A stretch of 64,000 nt of DNA from Actinomycetota bacterium (GTDB lineage Bacteria > Actinomycetota > Actinomycetes > Nanopelagicales > Nanopelagicaceae), in contig JAPLBF010000038.1 in NCBI GenBank assembly GCA_026392825.1, positions 1 through 64,000 on the forward strand, read 5' to 3'. The position numbers were made by a program, and so were the translations under genes. Shown one piece after another: positions 44,186 through 54,010 of this stretch (position 1 is the stretch's first letter; every line of letters begins with the position of its first letter). Below the pieces are notes generated by a model. It had not been told where the DNA came from, searched no databases, and was given only the letters and a program-made list of their open reading frames with translations.

Positions 44186-45622
44186 CTATCCCACCCAAGT
44201 GTTGATTGGTGAAGATAGGAAATAGACCATAAAGAGTCCAGAGACCAATAGCAGAAGCGGATGAACTTCTTTTCTGCGTCCTTGGATATAGCGGATAACA
44301 ACGTGGGTTACGAACCCTGCGCCGATACCAACTGAGATGTTGTATGTGAATGGCATCAAGATGATTGTTAAGAATGCAGGAATACCGATTCCGTAATCTT
44401 CCCAATCGATCACTTTGATCTGAGTCATCATCAAGAAACCAACGACAACAAGTGCTGGAGTAGCGGCTTCGTAAGGAATGATTGCGACCAACGGAGCTAA
44501 GAAAGTTGTCAATAAGAAACAAATTCCTGTAACCACTGACGCAAGTCCAGTACGAGCACCTTCCCCAACGCCGGCTGCTGACTCAATGTAGCTAGTGTTT
44601 GAAGAGATGCTACCTGCACCACCTGCAACTGCTGCGAGTGAGTCAACTAAGAGAATGCGATCGATGTTTTCAACATTTCCATCTTTATCTGTCAGACCGG
44701 CTTCGTGACCAATTGCAGTCACTGTTCCGACTGTGTCAAAGAAATCTGAAAGCAGAAGGGTGAAGACGAGCAAGATCACTGTAATCAACGGCACTCGATC
44801 GAGTGAACCGAAGAGATTAAATTGACCCAATAGAGAGAAATCAGGAGTTGCTACGACACTCTCTGGCATCGCAGGAACATTTAGGTTCCAACCCTTCGGA
44901 TTTACTTTACCGGTGGCCCCGTTAAAGAGTGGACCTATCTTTTGTGAGGTTTCAATCGCTATGGCTGCGATTGTTGCAATGATAATTCCAATGAGAATCG
45001 CACCCTTGACCTTTTTAACAATCAATCCGATTGTCAGGAATAGACCTAGAGCGAAGACGACCACAGGCCAGCCGACCAGAGTTCCACCATCACCAAGAGT
45101 CACTGGTACTGGACCAGTGCCCGTGCGACGAACGAATCCAGCGTCAACTAAACCGATAAGTGCAATGAATAGTCCAATTCCAACTGAGATTGCGATTTTT
45201 AGCTGTGCAGGTACAGCTTTGAAGACCGCAGTTCTGAATCCAGTTAAAACAAGAATCGTAATAATGATTCCCTCAAGAACAATAAGACCCATAGCGTCTG
45301 CCCAAGTCATTTGTGAAGCGATACCTACCGCCACAAATGTATTTAGACCTAAACCGGTTGCTATAGCGAGCGGATATTTACCAATAACTCCCATAAGGAT
45401 GGTTAATACGCCAGCCATAAGTGCGGTCATTGCAGCAACGAGTGCGAGATTAGGTGCATCTCCGCCGCCGATGTATTTTCCATCAGCATCTTTTGTGAGA
45501 CCGATGATTAGTGGATTTAGCGCCACAATGTAAGCCATAGTGAAGAACGTGACGACGCCGCCACGTACTTCTCTTGCTACCGTGGAGCCACGTTGCGATA
45601 TTTTGAAATAACTATCGAGCAT
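44186..45622 (-). CDS. NCS2 family purine (guanine/hypoxanthine, AzgA/PbuG-like) permease
   Basis: VRGGVVTFFTMAYIVALNP, LATGLGLNTFVA-like IATGLGLNTFVA, LLLSDFFDTVGTVTAIG, multiple TM. Confidence 0.9.
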   Translation of the reverse strand: MLDSYFKISQRGSTVAREVRGGVVTFFTMAYIVALNPLIIGLTKDADGKYIGGGDAPNLALVAAMTALMAGVLTILMGVIGKYPLAIATGLGLNTFVAVGIASQMTWADAMGLIVLEGIIITILVLTGFRTAVFKAVPAQLKIAISVGIGLFIALIGLVDAGFVRRTGTGPVPVTLGDGGTLVGWPVVVFALGLFLTIGLIVKKVKGAILIGIIIATIAAIAIETSQKIGPLFNGATGKVNPKGWNLNVPAMPESVVATPDFSLLGQFNLFGSLDRVPLITVILLVFTLLLSDFFDTVGTVTAIGHEAGLTDKDGNVENIDRILLVDSLAAVAGGAGSISSNTSYIESAAGVGEGARTGLASVVTGICFLLTTFLAPLVAIIPYEAATPALVVVGFLMMTQIKVIDWEDYGIGIPAFLTIILMPFTYNISVGIGAGFVTHVVIRYIQGRRKEVHPLLLLVSGLFMVYFLSSPINTWVG

Positions 45623-45645
45623 GACATACCCTTCTAATTTTGTTA

Positions 45646-45693
45646 ACGGGGGTGTTTGCGACCCCGTGTGAAATGACGGCTCACAGACCGGGG
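45646..45693 (-). promoter_or_regulatory. Structured leader candidate upstream of the NCS2 permease (alternative hairpins)
   Basis: CCCCGT/ACGGGG and CGGGG/CCCCG pairings share the segment 45662-45667 and are mutually exclusive; TGTGA/TCACA upper stem. Confidence 0.45.
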
Positions 45694-45721
45694 AATAAGA
45701 GAATCAAAGCCGATTAATGGG

Positions 45722-46402
45722 CTACTTTGAGGTAAGACGCGCTACAACTCCGAAAGAGATCGCTACCGTTTGCCCGATTAATACGGCAAATAGTGCAGTT
45801 CCAAGCCCAATGCGGCCTCCAAGCAGAGCGCCGATGATCAAAACGGTGACTTCAATACATATTCGCACTCTTCCGACACGAACACCCGTGCGGTTATGAA
45901 CTCCCGTCATTAGTCCATCTCGGGGTCCAGAACCTAAGCCGCAGGTTATATAAAGTGCTGAACCAACTCCGACGAGTGCGATTCCTAATAGAGCTGACGC
46001 AATACCACCTAAGAAGGTGCTCTGTAGAGGAAATATTTCGACTCCGGTTTGTATACAAGAGGAAATGATTACGATATTGCTTATAGTTCCAAAACCGGGA
46101 CGTTCACGCAGTGGGATCCAGATTAAGAGAATTACGAAGCCCGTGTAAAAAGTTGTCCAACCTAAAGAAAGTCCCGTCTTCAGACTTAATCCTTGTGCGA
46201 AAACAGTCCATGGCGCGTTACCCAAGTTAGATTGGAAAACTAGTGCATCGCCAAAGCCGAACATTGCGAGGCCGAGTGAAAGGAGAAGTACACGAGGGAT
46301 GGAAAGATCCCAACGATGTTTCGCGCGCCAAGGAGTAATAGGGACAGTCTTATGTGGGCGCAGGTGGGACGCTAGAGACCTTAACTTTGAAGGTTCTTGC
46401 AT
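45722..46402 (-). CDS. YczE/YitT-like integral membrane protein
   Basis: Multiple TM; LGNAPWTVFAQGLSLKTGLSLGW, GLGSGPRDGLMTGVHNRTG motif. Confidence 0.8.
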   Translation of the reverse strand: MQEPSKLRSLASHLRPHKTVPITPWRAKHRWDLSIPRVLLLSLGLAMFGFGDALVFQSNLGNAPWTVFAQGLSLKTGLSLGWTTFYTGFVILLIWIPLRERPGFGTISNIVIISSCIQTGVEIFPLQSTFLGGIASALLGIALVGVGSALYITCGLGSGPRDGLMTGVHNRTGVRVGRVRICIEVTVLIIGALLGGRIGLGTALFAVLIGQTVAISFGVVARLTSK

Positions 46403-46453
46403 TAGGGGAGTTTATAGCAAAGCCTGCGATTTATATCCTCTATTGTTACCGCT

Positions 46454-47188
46454 ATGTTCGTTGGCTTTGGTACAACAGTAAATATCGCAACCATTATCGG
46501 GGGAGCGGCAATTGGTGTTTTAGTCGGTGGTCGTATGCCAACTCGCTCAAGAACTTTGATCACCGACGTCTTGGGTTTGATAACAATTCTCGGAGCCGTA
46601 AGCGCTTTAGCGCCTATGTGGTCGGAGCGATATATATCGGCGCTTCCTAAAGGTTGGACTCTCCTAGCAATACTCGCTTCGTTATTAATCGGGGGACTGA
46701 TTGGTTCCGCACTTAATTTAGAAAGTAAGTTAGATGGGATCGGGGAGAACCTGCGCAAGAGATTTCGCGCGAAAGAAGACAGCACATTTGTCGAAGGTTT
46801 TGTCTCAGCATCGCTTCTCTTTATCATCGGGCCGCTTGCGATTTTAGGGTCCATTAGCGATGGAATGTCTACGGGAGTAGATCAATTGCTATTGAAATCG
46901 AGTCTCGACTTCTTTGCAGCGATGGCCTTCGCGGCTAGTTTAGGTTGGGGAGTTGCCGCTTCATCTATTCCCGTTGGAATCTACCAAGGGCTTTGGACGC
47001 TCATCGGTCTTGGCCTAGGAAATATCCTGAGCGGCTACCAGATTGATGCAATGACAATCACTGGTGGCGTTGTCTTGATTTGCGTAGGACTAAGACTTTT
47101 GAAGATAAAAGATATCGCGGCGGGTAACTTATTGCCGTCGTTGATGGTCGCTCCAATTTTGGTACAACTTCTCAATACCTTTGCTTAA
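46454..47188 (+). CDS. DUF554 family membrane protein
   Basis: GFGTTVNIATIIGGAAIGVLVGGRMP, FVSASLLFIIGPLAILGSISDGMSTGVDQLLLKS. Confidence 0.85.
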   Translation: MFVGFGTTVNIATIIGGAAIGVLVGGRMPTRSRTLITDVLGLITILGAVSALAPMWSERYISALPKGWTLLAILASLLIGGLIGSALNLESKLDGIGENLRKRFRAKEDSTFVEGFVSASLLFIIGPLAILGSISDGMSTGVDQLLLKSSLDFFAAMAFAASLGWGVAASSIPVGIYQGLWTLIGLGLGNILSGYQIDAMTITGGVVLICVGLRLLKIKDIAAGNLLPSLMVAPILVQLLNTFA

Positions 47189-47197
47189 GAAGATGTC

Positions 47198-48238
47198 TTA
47201 GAAAGTTGAAGCATCAATTACAAAGCGATATTTAACATCGCTCGCAACGGTTCGCTCATATGCAGTATTGATGTAGTCAGCCTTGATGACTTCTATATCA
47301 CTCACAATATTGTGCTTACCGCAGAAATCCAGCATCTCCTGCATCTCAGGTATTCCACCGATCATTGAACCCGAAAGTGAACGTCGAGCAGGAAGAAGTG
47401 ATCCAACTTCAACTGCATAAGGCTTACCAGGTAGACCAATGACCACCAAGGTGCCGTCGACATTTAACATCTCAAGGTAGGTATTAATGTCCAATTCAGC
47501 GCTTACAGTATTAAGAATTAAATCGAAGTGCTTTATATATTTCTTATTGAAGCCTTCTTCTTTTGTTGAAACGAAATGGTGCGCACCCATGGCTTTAGCG
47601 TCAGATTCTTTTGAAGGTGAGTGAGAGAAGACTGTGACGTCAGCGCCGAGTGCGACCGCAAACTTAACGCCCATGTGGCCCAGTCCGCCAAGACCCATCA
47701 CTGCAACTTTCTTACCAGGGCCAGTGTTCCAATGCTTGATTGGTGAATAAAGAGTGATTCCGGCGCAGAGTAGTGGTGCAACACCATCAAGTGACAAGTT
47801 GTCCGGAATATTCACTGCGTAGTCTTCGTTGATTACCATTACATTGGAGTATCCACCCATTGCTGGAGTTTTTCCATCGCGTTCTAGTTGGTTGTAAGTA
47901 CCGGTCATTCCCTCAATGCAGTACTGCTGTAAACCCTTGAGGCAAGAAGGACATTTACGGCAAGAATCAACAAAAACTCCGACACCAATGCGATCGCCAA
48001 CTTTGAATTTAGTAACTGATGGGCCAACTTGTGTAACAACGCCTGCGATTTCATGACCTGGAACCATTGGGAAGATGGCCGGTCCCCATTCCTCACGGGC
48101 CTGATGAATATCTGAGTGGCAAATCCCCGAATATTTAATATCAAGAAGAACATCGTGGCCACCGAGTTCGCGGCGCTCAAATTCCCAAGGGGTTAGTTCT
48201 GCCTTTGCCTGCATTGCTGCGTATCCACGAACCTTCAT
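47198..48238 (-). CDS. Zinc-dependent NAD(P)-dependent alcohol dehydrogenase (YahK/AdhC-like)
   Basis: GICHSDIHQAREEWG, VPGHEIAG, CRKCPSCLKGLQQYC, GLGGLGHMGVKFA. Confidence 0.92.
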   Translation of the reverse strand: MKVRGYAAMQAKAELTPWEFERRELGGHDVLLDIKYSGICHSDIHQAREEWGPAIFPMVPGHEIAGVVTQVGPSVTKFKVGDRIGVGVFVDSCRKCPSCLKGLQQYCIEGMTGTYNQLERDGKTPAMGGYSNVMVINEDYAVNIPDNLSLDGVAPLLCAGITLYSPIKHWNTGPGKKVAVMGLGGLGHMGVKFAVALGADVTVFSHSPSKESDAKAMGAHHFVSTKEEGFNKKYIKHFDLILNTVSAELDINTYLEMLNVDGTLVVIGLPGKPYAVEVGSLLPARRSLSGSMIGGIPEMQEMLDFCGKHNIVSDIEVIKADYINTAYERTVASDVKYRFVIDASTF

Positions 48239-48918
48239 TTTTTATCTCCCTTGGTGATTTCGTCTTCTTGGTTAAATGGTAAAGGCATCGGCGATGTATG
48301 TCCTGCGCGCGAGGCGCGAGCGGTTACTTGGCGCATATGGTGGCGGCGGCATAGAACTTCGTAAGCAATTTCAGATCCAGGTGCGACATCTCCAACAACT
48401 ACTTGTTCGCCCTCGGTAACCATTACTCCTCCGAGAGTGCGAGCGTTGTGCGTTGCACGGGAGCCGCACCAACAGAGCGCTTCTACTTGTAGCGTATTTA
48501 CGCGATCGGCTAATTCAACGAGGCGAGCTGATCCCGGGAAAAGTTTGGTTCGAAAGTCGGCGAGTATGCCGAAAGCAAAGACATCAATGCCGAGACCATC
48601 AACAATTTTTGCTAAACCTTCGATCTGTATCGGTTGATAGAACTGTGCCTCATCGCAAATGATGTAATCAATACGATCACCTAGAGAGAGTCTTTCAACG
48701 ACTAAGCGGTGAATGTCCAAATCTGGATCAACTTCTATAGCACTGCTTTGCAAACCAAGCCTTGATGAAATAACTCCGCTTCCAGCGCGGTCTTTGCTCG
48801 TAAAAATTAATCCAGAACGGCCACGGCTCTTATGGTTGTGTGCAGTCTGGAGGGCAAGGGTTGACTTGCCGCTATCCATAGTTCCGCAGTAATAAATTAA
48901 TTCAGCCACGGAGCGCAT
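48235..48918 (-). CDS. tdk: Thymidine kinase
   Basis: YYCGTMDSGKSTLALQ, CDEAQFY, FGILADFRTKLFPGS, zinc ligands CWC...CRRHH. Confidence 0.92.
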   Translation of the reverse strand: MRSVAELIYYCGTMDSGKSTLALQTAHNHKSRGRSGLIFTSKDRAGSGVISSRLGLQSSAIEVDPDLDIHRLVVERLSLGDRIDYIICDEAQFYQPIQIEGLAKIVDGLGIDVFAFGILADFRTKLFPGSARLVELADRVNTLQVEALCWCGSRATHNARTLGGVMVTEGEQVVVGDVAPGSEIAYEVLCRRHHMRQVTARASRAGHTSPMPLPFNQEDEITKGDKK

Positions 48919-48954
48919 CCTGCCACTTATTTAGGCGGAGCGCATTTATTGCGA

Positions 48955-49482
48955 TCATACGTGTGCCAGCGCGATGATTTCTATCTCAGGATAGATCTCG
49001 ATAATTCGTTTTCTGCCTTCTAAGAAATCTATTTCAAGTAAGACCAAGACCTTCTCTACGATCGCGTCGCAACGTCGGGCAAGTGCTATCGCAGCTAAGA
49101 GAGTTCCACCAGTGGCCAATACATCGTCAATTATCAAAACCTTCTGACCAGATTTGAATCCGTCTATATGAACTTCTATCTCGTCATCACCATACTCAAG
49201 GCCGTATTTCTCACCGTGGGTATGGTGCGGAAGTTTTCCACTTTTGCGAAATGGCACAAAACCTTTTTCGTATGCGCCCGCTAGAGCAGCAGCGAGTATG
49301 AATCCACGAGCTTCAATGCCTGCAACAACATCAACGTTATTTAATGATTTCGCCATCTCTTTAACAACAGAGGTGAAGGCATCTGAGTTAGCCAGAACTG
49401 GAGTTATATCTTGGAAAAGAATTCCTGGTTTTGGAAAGTCGGGAATCTTGCGGATCAATTCGAGGGCGCTTGAGAACTCCAT
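48955..49482 (-). CDS. apt: Adenine phosphoribosyltransferase
   Basis: IRKIPDFPKPGILFQDITPVL, GIEARGFILAAALA, VLIIDDVLATGGTLLAA. Confidence 0.94.
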   Translation of the reverse strand: MEFSSALELIRKIPDFPKPGILFQDITPVLANSDAFTSVVKEMAKSLNNVDVVAGIEARGFILAAALAGAYEKGFVPFRKSGKLPHHTHGEKYGLEYGDDEIEVHIDGFKSGQKVLIIDDVLATGGTLLAAIALARRCDAIVEKVLVLLEIDFLEGRKRIIEIYPEIEIIALAHV

Positions 49483-49508
49483 AACCCATCCATTCCATCA
49501 TAAAAACG

Positions 49509-49592
49509 TGTCCGAGAGGGGACTTGAACCCCTAAGCCCTTGCGGGCACTAACACCTCAAGCTAGCGCGTCTGCCAATTCCGCCACCCGGAC
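49509..49592 (-). tRNA. tRNA-Leu (anticodon GAG), no encoded CCA
   Basis: Minus strand GTCCGGGTGGCGGAATTGGCAGACGCGCTAGCTTGAGGTGTTAGTGCCCGCAAGGGCTTAGGGGTTCAAGTCCCCTCTCGGACA; long variable arm; anticodon loop TTGAGGT. Confidence 0.95.
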
Positions 49593-49699
49593 GAGTGAGT
49601 TGGCAACGATATCAACGGTGGGGCCCCCGAGGCAAAGCGGGCGATGCTGCTGTGCCGAGCGCGCCAGTAGGAGATAAATATCTGGCTTTAGTAGACAAT

Positions 49700-51028
49700 A
49701 TGGAGATGAGCAGAGATCAGTCAATAGATTTAACTTCGGTAGAAGATGATGCAATAAAAATATGTCAAGAGTTAATCCGTATCCCTAGCGTTAACTTCGG
49801 AGAAGGAAAAGGTGACGAGTCTGGGGTCGCGGACTACATTGTTAAATCACTCGCAGAAGTTGGAATTGAATCAAAAATTTATGAGGCTGCTCCCAATCGT
49901 TGTAACGTGATTGCACGGATTAAGGGAAGTGACTCTTCTCGTCCTGGCCTTGTTGTGCACGGTCACACCGATGTTGTACCAGCCAACGCCGATGATTGGT
50001 CGGTTGATCCCTTCGGCGGAATCATCAAAGATGGAATGATTTGGGGTCGCGGCGCAGTTGATATGAAGAACATGGATGCCATGATTTTGGCGATTGTTCG
50101 AGATTGGGCAAGACGCGGATATAAACCAGAGCGCGATATTGTTTTAGCTTTCTTCGCTGATGAAGAAGCGGGAATGACCTACGGGTCCCGCTTCATGAGT
50201 GCAAAGCATCCTGAAGTATTTTCTGGATGTTCCGAAGCTATTTCTGAAGTTGGAGGATTCTCTGTAACCGTCGCAGATGGCAAGCGGCTTTATTTTGTGG
50301 AGGCCGCGCAAAAAGGAATTCATTGGATGCGTCTAACCGCACAAGGTCGCGCGGGGCACGGATCCATGATGAACGATGAAAATGCTATAACGGCTATTAC
50401 CGATGCCGTCGCTAAGATCGGCAAGCACGAGTGGCCACAGCGTTACACAAAAACAGTTAAGAAACTTTTCAAAGAGGTTGCAAGGGTCACGGGACGCGAA
50501 TATGACGAGAATGATCTCCGTCCTTTACTCAAAGAAGTTGGATCAACGGCGAGAATGATTGGAGCCACTTTGCAGAATACGGCTAATCCAACAATGCTGG
50601 ATGCTGGATATAAAGCCAATGTAATTCCTGGTTCGGCGAGCGCAGTAATTGATGGCCGCTTTCTGCCTGGTTATGAAGAAGAGTTGAATTCCACCATCCG
50701 CGCGATTATTGGACCAGATATTTCAATTGAAACAATCTCACACGATATTGCTCTGGAAGTTGATTTTGACTCTCCGCTAGTAGAAGCTATGAAAGCGGCG
50801 CTGCTAAGCCAAGATCCTGAAGGAATTCCCGTTCCGTACTTGATGAGCGGTGGAACAGATAATAAAGCGCTCTCTGAATTGGGAATCGTTGGATATGGTT
50901 TTTCACCACTGCGCTTGCCAGCGGATCTAGATTTCATGGCGTTATTTCATGGTGTCGACGAACGTGTACCAATTGAAGGATTGCGTTTCGGAGTTCGAGT
51001 TCTATCCAACTTCTTAGAAAACGCTTAA
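49700..51028 (+). CDS. M20 family metallopeptidase
   Basis: VVHGHTDVVPAN, WGRGAVDMKNMD, FADEEAG; start taken at MEMSRDQ, downstream of the tRNA. Confidence 0.92.
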   Translation: MEMSRDQSIDLTSVEDDAIKICQELIRIPSVNFGEGKGDESGVADYIVKSLAEVGIESKIYEAAPNRCNVIARIKGSDSSRPGLVVHGHTDVVPANADDWSVDPFGGIIKDGMIWGRGAVDMKNMDAMILAIVRDWARRGYKPERDIVLAFFADEEAGMTYGSRFMSAKHPEVFSGCSEAISEVGGFSVTVADGKRLYFVEAAQKGIHWMRLTAQGRAGHGSMMNDENAITAITDAVAKIGKHEWPQRYTKTVKKLFKEVARVTGREYDENDLRPLLKEVGSTARMIGATLQNTANPTMLDAGYKANVIPGSASAVIDGRFLPGYEEELNSTIRAIIGPDISIETISHDIALEVDFDSPLVEAMKAALLSQDPEGIPVPYLMSGGTDNKALSELGIVGYGFSPLRLPADLDFMALFHGVDERVPIEGLRFGVRVLSNFLENA

Positions 51029-51032
51029 TTCT

Positions 51033-51977
51033 TTAAAGCGATATTTCATTAAGGGCAGAGCGTACAACTTCAGGAAGTGCTATCTCCTCACTAACCAAGA
51101 TTCCGCGCATCTGTGCACCGGTTCGCGCGCCAACCACCGCTGAAGTTACGCCAGGAAAATCTCTTACCCAGGCAAGTGCAACCTCAAGAGGTGAATATCC
51201 AAGTCCTTGTGCAGCCACGCTAACTGCTTCCACAATTCTTCGAGACTTCTCATTTAGATATGGTTCGATAAATGGCGCGAAGTGTGGTGTTGCGGCGCGG
51301 GAATCTGCTGGTATTCCTTGTCTGTATTTTCCTGTTAGAGCGCCACGTCCAAGCGGAGACCAAGCGATAAAGCCCCGATTCAGATTGATGGCGCAATCGA
51401 GTGCATCGCTTTCGACATCTCGGGCCAGTAAGGAAAATTCATTTTGTAGTGAAGTTATCGGAGCCTTCGCCGAATTAGCCTCCTGCAAAGAGATAGCTCG
51501 GGCACTTTGCCAACCATTGAAATTAGATATTCCTACATAGCGAGATCTACCGCTGGTGTACGCCCAATCCAGAGCAGAGAGCGAATCTTCTAGTGGAACT
51601 TTTTCGTCCCAGATTTGAACCTGCCATAAGTCGACGTGGTCGGTTCCTAATCGTGCAAGAGATTGATCCAGCGCTGACATAAGAGAAGGTCTTGATGCAT
51701 CTGTTTTCAACGATCCACTTTCATATGTGACGCCAGCCTTAGTGGAGATAACGACATCTTCCCTGCGAAATAGTGTTCCTATGAGACCACCAATGACTCG
51801 CTCCGAGTCGCCGTTTCCGTAGTGGCTTGCGGAGTCGAAGAAATTTCCACCAGCTTCAATGTAGGCGCGCGCCTGGTCGGCGGCTTCGTGGGTATCGGTA
51901 TCGCGGCCCCAAGTCATAGTGCCGAGGCCCAATCGGGAAATCTCCAAGCCCGAGTTGCCCACCATTCGCATTTCCAT
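51033..51977 (-). CDS. Aldo/keto reductase
   Basis: LGLGTMTWGRDTD, FFDSASHYGNGDSERVIG, STKAGV, VDLWQVQIWD, SPLGRGALTGKYR. Confidence 0.92.
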   Translation of the reverse strand: MEMRMVGNSGLEISRLGLGTMTWGRDTDTHEAADQARAYIEAGGNFFDSASHYGNGDSERVIGGLIGTLFRREDVVISTKAGVTYESGSLKTDASRPSLMSALDQSLARLGTDHVDLWQVQIWDEKVPLEDSLSALDWAYTSGRSRYVGISNFNGWQSARAISLQEANSAKAPITSLQNEFSLLARDVESDALDCAINLNRGFIAWSPLGRGALTGKYRQGIPADSRAATPHFAPFIEPYLNEKSRRIVEAVSVAAQGLGYSPLEVALAWVRDFPGVTSAVVGARTGAQMRGILVSEEIALPEVVRSALNEISL

Positions 51978-52026
51978 GGCGCGACCCTAGCAAGACGAGA
52001 GGATAAATTATGGATAACCTTCCAAC

Positions 52027-52713
52027 ATGACACGGATACTTCTAATACGTCATGCACACTCTGTTGCAAATCAAAGTGGCATTCTCGCCGGTCGCGCTAA
52101 AGGTGTATTTCTGACTGATCAAGGCATTTCGCAGTCAGAGGAATTAGCAAAGCGTTTATCAGGAAGCAAGATATCTCGGGTACATATAAGCCCACTGGAG
52201 AGATGTCACTTAACGATTGCACCTCTTTTGAAATCGATCCCGTCTAAGGATCGTCCCAAGATAGTTATTAGTGAAGATTTATCAGAGGTTGATTACGGAA
52301 AGTGGACTGGAAGAAAGCTTTCAACTTTGTATCGAGAGAAACTTTGGAAAGTTGTTCAGAACCGACCAAGTGCAATGTATTTTCCATCGGGCGAAGGCTT
52401 GGCGCACGTTCAAGTTAGAGCGATGAGGGCAGTCCACTCCGCGGCCTCCGAAGGTGGCCTGCAAGTAATTGTTAGCCACGGCGACGTGATAAAAAGTATT
52501 GTCGCAGCGGTTTTGGGTACTCACTTGGATAACTTCCAAAAAATTGTAATTGATCCGGCTTCGATCACTGTTCTTGATTTCGACGGAACCGATTTTCGGG
52601 TTTTGACTTTGAATAACACCGCATCTCCGATCGCTGACTTCGCCAAAACATCTGGCAAGAAACGTGCGGTTAAGGCGCTGCTTGGCGGCGGCTCAGGAAA
52701 GAAAAGCAAGTAG
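52027..52713 (+). CDS. Histidine phosphatase family protein (MSMEG_4193-like)
   Basis: ILLIRHAHSVANQSGILAGR; VIVSHGDVIKSI; position before DUF3090. Confidence 0.85.
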   Translation: MTRILLIRHAHSVANQSGILAGRAKGVFLTDQGISQSEELAKRLSGSKISRVHISPLERCHLTIAPLLKSIPSKDRPKIVISEDLSEVDYGKWTGRKLSTLYREKLWKVVQNRPSAMYFPSGEGLAHVQVRAMRAVHSAASEGGLQVIVSHGDVIKSIVAAVLGTHLDNFQKIVIDPASITVLDFDGTDFRVLTLNNTASPIADFAKTSGKKRAVKALLGGGSGKKSK

Positions 52714-53258
52714 TGTCGCGCATTTTCTTATTTGATCCAGTGGAACGTTTCGTTGCCGGAACTGTAGGAATCCCAGGCGAACGGACTTTCTTCTTGCAGG
52801 CTAGAACTGGCTCGAGGCTGGTTTCTGTGTCGCTAGAAAAGGCGCAAGTAGCGGCGATTGCTGACCGAGTATTTCAGATTCTTCGAGAGATAAGACTTAG
52901 CGAACCGTTAGCAGTGTTTGAAAGAGTTTCTTATGACGATCAACCACTTGAGAGCCCGATTGATGAGGAGTTTCGTGTCGGAGTAATTGGTCTGGCTTAT
53001 GTTTCAGACCGCCGTTTAATAGAGATCGACCTTCAGGCGATTGTGGATTCCGATAACGCCGACGAAGAACTTCTTGAGATCGACACCAGCTCTGACCAAG
53101 ATATTTTGCGGATATTAATGACTTTGGGTTACGCCGAAAGTTTTGCAAAGCGGGCAAATACCGTCGTCGCCGCGGGACGCGCACCCTGCCCATTCTGCGG
53201 CGGTCCAATTGACCCAAATGGTCATCTCTGTCCTCGCGCTAATGGATATAGACGATGA
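52713..53258 (+). CDS. DUF3090 family protein with C-terminal zinc ribbon
   Basis: IFLFDPVERFVAGTVGIPGERTFFLQARTG; CPFCGGPIDPNGHLC; GTG start sharing a base with upstream stop. Confidence 0.88.
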   Translation: MSRIFLFDPVERFVAGTVGIPGERTFFLQARTGSRLVSVSLEKAQVAAIADRVFQILREIRLSEPLAVFERVSYDDQPLESPIDEEFRVGVIGLAYVSDRRLIEIDLQAIVDSDNADEELLEIDTSSDQDILRILMTLGYAESFAKRANTVVAAGRAPCPFCGGPIDPNGHLCPRANGYRR

Positions 53259-54001
53259 GTGATCCAAAAATAGATTTACCTCAAATCGAAAGAGATTTGG
53301 TTGATCTAAACAATGGTGTATTAACTGTGATGGGTCGTTTAGTTGATGCATCTAATGCGACTTTGTATGCAATGTGCAGCGTCAAAACTTCGGGCGAAGA
53401 GCGAGAATTTCCTTGCATTTACAAACCGATAGCGGGGGAGCGACCGCTGTGGGATTTTCCAGATGGCTCTCTCGCAAACCGTGAGTACTTAACTTTTCTC
53501 GTGAGTCACTGGCTGAACCTTCATCTAGTGCCACCCACGATTCTTCGTGATGGTCCCTACGGAACAGGGATGGTCCAAAAGTGGATTGATATAGACCCAA
53601 GCGTTGATTTGATGGACTTTTATCAAGGTAACGATCCGAAGTTAAGGCTCTTAGCTTTGTTGGACATAATTACTAACAACACCGACCGAAAGATCGGACA
53701 TTTAATTCCGATTGAAGGTGGACATCTTTTTGGTTGCGACCATGGCGTTACTTTTCACGTAGACGACAAATTGCGCACCGTCCTATGGCAATGGGCGGCG
53801 AACTCATTTAACGATGAAGAGATAACACTTCTAGTACAGGCTCGTGAGATATTTACCGGCGATAAACTTGAAATCATCTCGGGACTAATCGAACAAGAGG
53901 AGATTGCTGCGACGATAGCGCGCATCGATCGAGCACTTTTTGAAGAATCTTTTCCAGTCCCCAATCCGGATTGGCCCTCCGTCCCGTGGCCTCCGTTCTA
54001 G
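53255..54001 (+). CDS. SCO1664 family protein, predicted atypical (PI3/4-kinase-like) kinase fold
   Basis: CIYKPIAGERPLWDFPDGSLANRE; LLDIITNNTDRKIGH; GCDHGVTFH; ATGA overlap with DUF3090. Confidence 0.8.
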   Translation: MSDPKIDLPQIERDLVDLNNGVLTVMGRLVDASNATLYAMCSVKTSGEEREFPCIYKPIAGERPLWDFPDGSLANREYLTFLVSHWLNLHLVPPTILRDGPYGTGMVQKWIDIDPSVDLMDFYQGNDPKLRLLALLDIITNNTDRKIGHLIPIEGGHLFGCDHGVTFHVDDKLRTVLWQWAANSFNDEEITLLVQAREIFTGDKLEIISGLIEQEEIAATIARIDRALFEESFPVPNPDWPSVPWPPF

Positions 54002-54010
54002 GATGAGGAC

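Noticed and set aside
44913-45533. 206-aa plus-strand ORF inside the NCS2 permease gene
   Set aside because: Antisense to a conserved membrane protein; composition is the mirror of TM codons.
45667-45685. CRP-like site TGTGA...TCACA upstream of the NCS2 permease
   Set aside because: Spacer is 9 nt rather than the required 6; better explained as the upper stem of the leader hairpin.
45623-45721. Known purine-type riboswitch in the NCS2 leader
   Set aside because: I could not match canonical guanine/adenine, preQ1 or xanthine riboswitch consensus; kept only as an unclassified candidate.
49595-49699. N-terminal extension of the M20 peptidase ORF (MSWQRYQRWGPRG...)
   Set aside because: Begins 3 bp after the tRNA gene and has no homology-like content; internal start at 49700 is more plausible.
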